Positions 56,217-64,000 of a stretch of DNA of 64,000 nucleotides are shown here, piece by piece; positions within the stretch are counted from its first letter, which is position 1, and each line of letters starts with the position of its first letter. The translations under genes and the position numbers were made by a program. The stretch is from assembly GCA_032878915.1 (NCBI GenBank), contig JAVQMG010000129.1, positions 23,751,501-23,815,500 on the forward strand, written 5' to 3'. The notes under the pieces are model-generated. The model saw only the letters and a program-made list of their open reading frames with translations, made no database searches and had not been told where the DNA came from. Origin of the DNA: Castanopsis chinensis. Taxonomy: Eukaryota; Streptophyta; Magnoliopsida; Fagales; Fagaceae.

Positions 56217-59200
56217 ATGGAGCAGCAGCACAGTATGAGAAAACGCAAACCTGTTTTTCTTTTCGGCAACTACAAAAACTACTACGGCTACCGTGTAATT
56301 TGTCTTACTCATCCTTTTCTTTTTTATTATTAATAAATATTTTCAATTCCTCCTTTCCTTTTTGTTTTTCCCCAAAGTGGGGTTAGTGTTTCACTGTTTT
56401 GTTTTCAGTTCGTTGAGTACCCACTACCCATTTTCATGTTTTATCTCAAATTTGAACTTCCTGTTGGGGATTGTTTTTAATAAATATGGGTGATCGGTTT
56501 GTACTAGTTTTTTTAATAAGCATTTTCGTTTTGTTATATTTTGCATTAATTGAAAAAAGAAAGAGGATAATTTGGTGTGATTTTGGGTTTCTGAGCAAGT
56601 TGTGATTATGTATATTTTAAGCATATGAATGAGTATAACTCATACCCATTATCATGTTTTATATCTAATTTGGTGATTTTTTATTTTTTTATTTATTTGG
56701 GTTAAGCAATGTAGTTTATGTTTCTATTTTGCATAAAAAGGGTTAATTTGGTGTAATTTTTGGTTTGCTTAGCAATTTTTGTGTCATACCTAATATGAAT
56801 GCAGTTGTGTTTTTGTATATTTATTCAGCCCAAAAAAAAAAAAGATTAGATTTTGAGCTAATGACTTTGGTTTGTGATATATTAGTGTCTCACAGTTTGA
56901 ATTACTTGGATAGGATTAGTACATTAACATTTTGGAATCTAAGAATTCCTTTAGAGCTGATGCTCTTTCTCTAGAGTTGCTGTGTAAATCACCTTTGTTA
57001 AATTAAAAAATAATAATAATTTTCTAAAAATATTTTTTTATTTGATGTTTCAGATTGGTCAAGACTTGCAGGAAGATCCTCGGTTAAATGTCTTCAAGAA
57101 GGAATGGTTTGAAGGCAAGGAATGCCTTGATATTGGGTGCAATAGTGGCATAATTACCATTCTCATTGGTAACCATTTCTCAACTCTGAAATATGGACAC
57201 GTATTTTTTCTGGCTTCTAAGCCTTCTGTTGGTTGCAATTGTCCATAAAGCAAAAATTTCAGCTATAGTTTGATGTTAATCTTCCCTAATTCTGCCAAAC
57301 GTTCTTCTAAGGATGGTTTGGGGTGGAGAAGTATGTCTATACTAATTAGAAATAGGACTTGGCTCTTCTTTCTTTTCTTTTTTTGGCAATTCAGCTTTTA
57401 TTCATTGAAGCAAATCTAAGAAGCATGGGTGCATTTCAGGACTTGGGTGTAGGCGTGGGACTCGGCAATTTTTGAAAAAATAGGGTGCAGGTGCGGCGGG
57501 GTGTGGCGGGGTGCAGCAATTAAAAAATTATTAAAAATATTTTTATTTATATTTTCTATATATTTTTACTATTAAACTATTCTTAAAAAACACATTACTA
57601 TGGCCTTGGTTCACAAAACAAAGAAAGAAGAAGGCAAGAAACACAAAACAAAAAAGAAAACACAAAAGAAGTAACAAATATTCAGAATAAAATTGAGGAA
57701 GAACAGATTTAGGATGTTTGGGCCTCATTCAAAGCTGATTTGGTTGTTCCGGCATGATTCAAGGCTGATTTTGGCCGTTTCGGTCAGTTTTGGCCGCTGG
57801 CTGAAATGATTCAACTCGGCTGATACGGCCTGATTCTAGCCGAATCGAAGTCAAGTTGGCCCGAATCGGAGCCGTGTCAGCGCGAATCCGAAAAAAAAAT
57901 ATAAAAAAACTCAGATGCAGGCAGTGGCATCGGTGGCTGCACCCCGCGTTGAACTCCGGTGCGGCACCCTCCCGGCCGCATCGGTGCTTCCTAGAAACAA
58001 ACATAGATTACGAAGGAAAATCCCAAAATAAACCAACATAGGGAAACATCCCTACTGCAGCAACCACAATACAAAACCAAAGCAAGCCAAAACAAATGGC
58101 AAAACAAAACGCACTAACAACTGCTCTAAAAACTAAACAATACATCTATAAGGCATCCAAACCAGCACCTTTAGCACAATAGTACTCTGGCGAACATAGC
58201 AGCACTGGATTTCTAGGATCAAATTAAATTACTACTTGGATTAATCCCACAATTACAACAGATGGTAGCATTCAAAATTGACTTCTTGAACTTGGTTTTG
58301 AACCCCTGCCTAGCTTTGTCATCCTTAATGATACTTCTTAGCTGCTCTATAGTCCAAATTCTTACTTCATGAACTATAGCATTCCTTTGGAGCCAAATGT
58401 GGTAGACCATTGCCCACCAAGCAAGTTTGCAAGCTATTACTCTCTGTCCCTTCCCTTTTAACTCTCTAGCCCCCCTAAGCAATCAAATCCTTCCATAAAA
58501 ATTGAGCATTTGAAACTGGACTCATCTTCATCATGTCATCCCAAATTCTTCTAGTGGAAGAACATTCGAAAAAGAGATGATCCCTACTTTCAAGGCAATC
58601 TGTACAAGAAACACATAAGTTATCACCTGAGTGCCCCCACTTGGCCATCCTATCTCGTGTGAACAACTTGTTGATTACAGCTAACCAACCAATAAATGAA
58701 TGCTTTTCGAGATAATTAAATGGAACCAAAGCATCAAGGAATAGTTGACTCTGAATAGTTACAAGGGCATCGGATCTTTCAGAACAGAATCCACCTTAGC
58801 TTAAGGATTACTTGCAGCATCATAAAGGACACGGAAGCCATATCTTCGAACCACAACCCCAGCAAGATGCCAAAAGGTTATGCCAAAGAAATATAGTTTT
58901 CCCATCCCCCACTTCAAACCTGATAAAATTTCTTGCTTCATCCCTCAATTTAAGAAATGCTCTCCAACCCTACCTACATTCTTGTGGGATTTTTACAGTC
59001 CAAAAACACTTGCCTTTGAGAAGATTTGCATGAATCTAAGTCACTCAAAGAGATCCAGCATTATAGTAGCTCCATTCCAACTTGCAGCTTTTTGCAATCC
59101 CAACCCTCCTTCTCTTTTAGGTAAACAAGCTTTAGCCCTTGCTACTTTAGGGAGGATAAAGTTACTTGACCAAAATCATTATGTACTATATAGAGCAAAT

Positions 59201-62200
59201 TGTAGGAGTTGTAACTTGCTGGCAAAAGATAGTCCTTCTACCTTAATCTACCAGAGATAAGAGGTAATCCCAAGTATCTAATTGGAAGATTACCCTCCTT
59301 AAGGGCCCGTTTGGTATATGTGTTTAAACATATGTTTTCAGTTTTTAAACAATATTACATGTATTTTCATGCACTTTTTCACCTACATGTATTTTCAAAA
59401 AATACAAATAACGTTACTAGAACAACATTACCAAACGGGACCTAAATGGCAACACATCTAGAATTTACCTCAATAAGAAGCTTCCCTAATCTGAAGAACG
59501 ATGCAATGGTTACAACAAAATCTGATTTTACAATATGCCATGCATGCTTAAAAAATTCCACAGTGAAGCCATCTAGTCTAGGTGCTCTCTCACTTCCCAT
59601 CGAGAATAAGACTTTTTTTTACCTCAGCCTCTATGACCTCTTTCTGCATGAATGGATTATTTTCTGTATCTCCACAATTAAATTCTCAGTTTAATTAATG
59701 GAGCTCCTTGTGGTTTCGTTGAGAATTATAGAGGTTTACGACAGGTTGACCCTTTGTCCGCTTTGTTGTTTGTTATTGTTAAGGAGTCAGTTAGCAAAAT
59801 GATGGATAAGGCGGTGAGGGAAGGTCATTTGTCTGGATTTAGTGTGGGTATCCCCAGGTTCCTTTGGGGTGAGTTTATGGAAGACTATAGGTAGTGGTTG
59901 GCTACTTTTTCTTGTTACATTCAGTTTGAGATTAGAGATGGGACTAGAGTGAAATTCTAGCATGATGTCTGGTGTGGGGATAATCCTTTGAGTGTGCGTT
60001 TTCCAAAATTATTCAGATTCAGTAATGTTAAGGAGGCTTATGTGGCTGATCTCATGCAGTTTCCTAATGCGGTTCAGTATTGGGAGTTGGAATTCTTGCA
60101 AGCAATTCAAGATTGGGAATTGGAATCTTTGTCTTTTTTTGGGATGTTATTTATGGAGTCTTGTTGAGAGGTATTGGTGAGAATAAGATGTGTTGGATGC
60201 CTGCTAAGAGTAGGGGCTTTGAGGTGGGCAGTTGTTATCAAGCTTTGTTGGGTGTATGTACTTGGTCCTTCCCTTGGAGAAGTATTTGCAAGCAAAGGTT
60301 ACTTCCAGAGTCGCATTTTTTGTTTGGACTGCAGCTTTGGGAACTATTTTGACTATGGATAATTTATGTAGGAGAAAGATATTGATTCTAGATTGGTGTT
60401 ATATGTGCAAAAGTAATGGAGAGTCAGTAAATCATCTCTTATTATATTTTCCTATTGTTTTTGAGTTGTTGTCTATGTTGTTCACTTTGTTTGGTATATA
60501 CTGGGCAATGCCATAGACTGTGGTTGAGCTCCTTGCATGTTGGCTTTTGAGTTGTGGTCTTTGGTGTTCACTTTATTTGGTATATACTGGGCATTGCCAT
60601 AGACTGTGGTTGAGCTCCTTGCATGTTGGCTAGGAAATTTTGGTTGTTATCATAATGTTGTTATCTAGATGGCTGTCCCACATTGTTTGGTGTGGTGCAC
60701 TTGGCGGGAGAGAACTGGTGTTTTGAAGATTTTGAAAGGTCAAGAGTCGACTTAAAACTTTTCTTTTTTAAACACTATTGGATTGGATGTCTATCATAGG
60801 AAGTTATTCTATTTTTTTCGATTTATGATTTGATGGACGCTTGTAATTTGTGTTTTTGATTATTTTGGAAATTTGGTCCCCCCTATTGTGTACTTCCTGT
60901 GTACTTGGGTTCCTCATTTTTATGACTTTGAATAAAATTTTCTTTGCTTAAAAAAAAAAAAAAAAATCCTCTAGAATTTGATCTTGGAATAAAGAAGAGA
61001 CAGTTTGAATCATGACAGTTTCATCCACATCATTTGAGGATCCCAACAGCTTCTGATAAAAATCAATCATAATATTCTTGATTTGGTCAACTACTTCTAC
61101 TCAATTCCCAGAATAATCCAGCAAGCATTTAATGGCATTTCTTTCTTGACTAGTCTTTAGAAGGTAGTGAAAATAGGAAGAATTATTATCCCCCTGATGC
61201 AGGACCGTTAAGAAAGTTCAGCACTATACTAGGTTTCTTGATGAATTCTTGAATGAGTGATGTTTAAGAGTTTAGGTTAGAAGAGAATGAATATTGATGG
61301 CTGTTTGGGGCTGAAACAGGGGATAAATAGAAAATAATATAAATAAACACTAGGCAATCCCACCTAGGTCTTCCTAAACATCACACTTAGGGTTCTTTGG
61401 CATCACACCTCGGAGAGGTTTACATCACATAACCAAAGCTTAAAATAAGCTACTGAATTTTATTAATCAAAATATTCTGCAATAACATGACTACAAAAGA
61501 GTCTTTATATAAAGGCTATAGTTATCATTTTCCTAGTAGGACTTGGATTTGGACTTGGACTCTAGATAACCTATTCCTAGAATGAATAGAAATACTAATA
61601 ACAATTAAATAAAAGACTTAATAATATGTAAACATAAAATAAGACTCATGGGCTTTTGGTACTGCCAAGGACAGCCCTTTTCCAGATTTCTAAAAATTAC
61701 CAAATTGCCCTTATTCTAATAGAACTTAATTAAGACTGATCCAGCAGCTTTTCAACCTAAAAGACTCAATACTAATAACTAAAATGACCTATCAAAGATG
61801 CAAAGAAGGTCTGACATCAAAACTAGACCACAATTCTTGAATCTTTGTATATTTAATCTTCTTTTTCCTTGAGCTCTTCCTTGTCCTCATCATAATCTCT
61901 CCAGTTTTCTCCTTCCTTACTCTTGTTTTGACCAAGCACACCAAATTGACATTCAACTTCTTGACCTTTTCCTTAACCTCCTGCTTCAGGGGGCAATTGA
62001 ACCTACTGATATTCCATATTAACCAATTCATGATCCACTGGTATGAAAGGAGGGAGATAAAGCCCTTCTAACTGATGAATCTCCAACAGTACAATTAACA
62101 TTCTTTGGTTTGGCTTTGACAACCATTTTTGTACTACATTTCAATACCTTTTCAACTACTTCTTGAACAGTAAGAGTTGAAAAATTCTTTTTAGGAGAAT

Positions 62201-63975
62201 TATGATTCCTCAAACTGCTAAATTACAATCGTTTGCCTTAGCGGAATTAAGAACTGCATACATATTACTTGAGAGAAGAGGCTTTGGAGTTACCTTAGGA
62301 CTATTAACCTTCACTTGAGCTTGCTTTCCCCATATATTATCAGCCTTCACTTCATCTACAACCTCCTTAGCCTTAGGAACCCATTGTCTCTTAGTCATCC
62401 TCTTTGGATCAACCATTTCAGTATTACCACAATTGGCAGCAGTGTCCAAAAAATAAATTTCATTTTGGACACTTCAGAGGGATCCATGGGTACTCAATCC
62501 CAACAAGAAAAGAATTACCATCCTCCATATCAACTTCAATCTCCCTAAGAAACTCAGCATCTGGATCAACCTCCATAAAATCCTGAGTAAAACCAAGCCT
62601 TTGATTCGCTTCAGTTACAGTACCAGCGTACAAAGGCCTTCCAACTCCACTGGCCACATGTCCTAAACAAATGTGATTCCAATACTCCACAGGGAGATGA
62701 TGAATTTTTATCCAAATAGGAATTTTCCTTAAAGAAAGATCAAGAAATTGCATTCTTGGCTGCCACTTACACAAGATGGGTTTGTTTGCAATATGCCAAA
62801 GTTGAGCTTCAAGAACAGAGTCTCTACTTTGAATATCTGTGAAACGGAATAAGAGCATGCCATTATCCAAAGCAAATACCTCCACAAGATCATATTGACC
62901 CCGTAGACCCTCCACAAAACATTTCACTAACAGGAATGAAGGAGCCTTGTCAAGGAATTTCCCAATTTAACTTGATTCCCATTTAGCAATACCCTTGTCC
63001 ACAGCCTCTCTAGGTGGTTGAACAACTACTTTCCCATTGATGCTTTTCAGCTCAAAGAATTGCAATTGAGAAGAACTATTAGATTCATTTTGAAATAGAG
63101 ACCTCTATTTGTTATTAAACTTGGGCTCTTCACTGTAAATGATGTGGAGATAAAAAGAATAGGAATGAGGAGAAGGGGATTATTTTCTGATGATTAAAAA
63201 TACTTAAAAATGGATCAATTCACATATTGTGAATTGATTAATCAAGAAGAATTAATATTCAAGCTCAGAAGCTCTAAAACCTCTATAAAAGAGGATGAAG
63301 GGATGCTGCCAAAACAGTAATCCACTCAGATAAAGACTGCAACATCCATTGCTTGAATAGATGAATGAGGAGAAGGGAATTTACCTACTAAAGTTCTTTA
63401 TGTACTGGAAAGCAATCTATGGCATTAGCATTTGATAATTGATGAGTTTGGAGGCTGAGATACACCCCATGATGCTACTCTAAAATTAGCTTCATTTCTT
63501 GCAATTAATATTTTGAAAGATATTTTGTTAATTTAAGCTTTGTAATGCTTCTATCTTGGTGAATTTTGAAGCATAATATGGTGGTCGAATTTAGGGGCAG
63601 AACATTCTGAGGTGCATGACTTGAATGTGCTATTTTATATATAAGAAACAAATGGGAATATAAATGATCAACCCCCCAAAAGAACAATTAAATAAATCAA
63701 TAAAGGAGTAGGATTGATCACATTGATAAGATCTAGTGTATTGATTGTTTGACTTGTGAAATCTTGAAAAAAGTCGTGTTTATCTCAAGTTATTCCTTCC
63801 TTTTGTTTTGTTTTGCTTTGTGTGTGTGGCACTGTTTGAGAATTAAGTTGTCAACATGTGTGAGATATATAATATCAGGTTTATCCATGTCTATTCTCAG
63901 ACTGATGTTATCATTTTTCTTATACAGCAAAAAAGTTTTGCTGCCGAAGCATTCTTGGAATTGACATTGATTCTG
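56217..63975 (+). CDS. Bin3/MePCE-type RNA methyltransferase, first three exons (gene continues past the window)
   Basis: Exon 1 is 56217-56294 and contains G-N-Y-K-N-Y-Y-G-Y-R, the N-terminal signature of the 7SK methylphosphate-capping (Bin3/MePCE) family. Exon 2, 57054-57168, reads E-D-P-R-L-N-V-F-K-K-E-W-F and C-L-D-I-G-C-N-S-G, the SAM-binding motif I. Exon 3, 63928-63975, reads K-K-F-C-C-R-S-I-L-G-I-D-I-D-S, motif II, and ends at a GTAAG donor. All junctions are GT-AG and the phases agree. The expected activity is SAM-dependent methylation of an RNA 5' gamma-phosphate. The closest plant relative I know is At5g51130, annotated as a probable RNA methyltransferase. Exon 2 is out of reach of exon 3 by a 6,759-bp intron filled with retroelements. 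The catalytic C-terminal half lies outside the window. Confidence 0.88.
57419..57995. mobile_element. GC-rich TE remnant inside the antisense LINE
   Basis: Ends GAAGCATGGGTGCA and the inverse of CGGTGCTTC resemble each other. The interior has GTGCGGCGGGGTGTGGCGGG and CGAATCGGAGCCG words, far more GC-rich than the surroundings. No target duplication could be shown and no gene was seen. Confidence 0.45.
59303..59442. mobile_element. Tourist-like MITE, 140 bp
   Basis: Terminal inverted repeats GGGCCCGTTTGGTA and TACCAAACGGGACC are flanked by TAA on both sides (59300-59302 and 59443-59445), the duplication of PIF/Harbinger MITEs. It is inserted in the antisense LINE in the methyltransferase intron. 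Confidence 0.82.
59690..60966 (+). mobile_element. Truncated sense LINE in methyltransferase intron 2
   Basis: On the plus strand, L-I-N-G-A-P-C-G-F and Y-R-G-L-R-Q...D-P-L-S-A-L-L-F (59695-59770) are from the reverse transcriptase palm. After an internal deletion the zinc-binding domain follows (F-F-V-W-T-A-A-L-G-T-I-L near 60319, then W-C-Y-M-C-K). An A-run at 60950-60966 ends it. It is 5' truncated and lies inside the antisense LINE. Confidence 0.8.
61196..61790. other. Possible insertion replacing most of the antisense LINE endonuclease
   Basis: Between the LINE reverse-transcriptase piece (ending near 61200) and the endonuclease start (near 61800) lies about 600 bp without LINE similarity, beginning TGATGCAGGACC. 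No terminal repeats or target duplication could be shown. Confidence 0.35.
62040..63120 (-). pseudogene. LINE ORF1 (DUF4283 protein), antisense
   Basis: On the minus strand an N-terminal segment (F-E-L-K-S-I-N-G-K-V-V-V-Q near 63060) leads, after a stop, to the open frame 62927-62460 with L-L-V-K-C-F-V-E-G, Q-L-W-H-I-A-N-K-P and I-P-I-W-I-K-I-H-H-L-P-V-E-Y-W, the core of DUF4283. The C-terminal tail at 62449-62040 is broken by stops. No intact zinc knuckle was found. Confidence 0.75.
63131..63927 (+). other. Remaining part of methyltransferase intron 2
   Basis: AT-rich intron sequence ending in the acceptor TTTTTCTTATACAG before exon 3. No other gene was seen. Confidence 0.45.
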
Positions 63976-64000
63976 GTAAGATTATGTTCATCTTAATATC

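Larger units (their letters stand above)
57385..63130 (-). mobile_element. L1-type LINE, antisense in methyltransferase intron 2, several times interrupted
   Basis: On the minus strand: ORF1 from about 63120 to 62040, the endonuclease start at 62031 (M-N-W-L-I-W-N-I-S), reverse transcriptase pieces near 61200-60970 and 59690-59450, a zinc-binding domain at 58729-58475 and a C-terminal part to about 58219. The 3' tail reaches about 57385 (T-run on the plus strand). Insertions lie at 57419-57995, 59303-59442, 59690-60966 and possibly 61196-61790. Most of the endonuclease is missing. Confidence 0.75.

Noticed and set aside
1..64000. tRNA, rRNA or snRNA genes
   Set aside because: No cloverleaf or conserved RNA motif was noticed by eye on either strand. 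The TGGTATCAGAGC match at 18312 is a retrotransposon primer-binding site, not a tRNA gene.

Overview
The window looks like nuclear DNA from a flowering plant, most likely a eudicot. It is AT-rich, has spliced genes with GT-AG introns and long gene-poor tracts, and is full of plant transposon families (MULE, hAT-like, PIF/Harbinger-like MITEs, Ty1-copia, L1-type LINEs). A woody species is possible, but the sequence does not settle it. Nothing bacterial, viral or organellar was recognised, and no tRNA or rRNA gene.

Only two loci look like ordinary host genes. One is a complete nine-exon gene for a plastid-type two-domain glyoxalase I (30030-34718, +, 368 residues). The other is the 5' part of a Bin3/MePCE-type RNA methyltransferase gene (56217 to beyond the window end, +). 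Its first three exons can be placed by splice sites and protein motifs. Its second intron is about 6.76 kb because retroelements have filled it.

Layout. 1-9 kb: a plant mobile domain (PMD) gene (+, its 5' end outside the window) converges on a MuDR-type transposase gene (-, one-base frameshift). A promoter-like module is repeated in the same orientation on both sides of the transposase. Beside it are about 20 imperfect hairpins separated by T-runs (7370-8974). This is the most unusual structure in the window, probably part of one large MULE-like element. 9-14 kb: AT-rich intergenic DNA. 14-29 kb: a nested stack, an L1-type LINE split by a Ty1-copia element (target duplication GATTC), which is itself split by a solo LTR (target duplication GTCAC). 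A GGGTC-rich hAT-like element sits in the LINE ORF1. 30-35 kb: the glyoxalase I gene. 35-38 kb: a MULE-like element carrying a fragment of a lachrymatory-factor-synthase-like (Bet v 1/START fold) gene, a Pack-MULE-like arrangement, split by a hAT-like element with a perfect 8-bp target duplication. 39-48 kb: two more LINEs in opposite orientations. 48-56 kb: inverted-repeat DNA transposons, two of them stacked just upstream of the methyltransferase gene. 56-64 kb: the methyltransferase gene, whose large intron holds an antisense LINE with further insertions.

The transposon genes are mostly decayed: stops, frameshifts, and altered reverse-transcriptase catalytic motifs in two LINEs. The PMD gene and the transposase are the best preserved. 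Coordinates of exons and element ends were read by eye from splice motifs, terminal repeats and target-site duplications. No alignment or database search was run.
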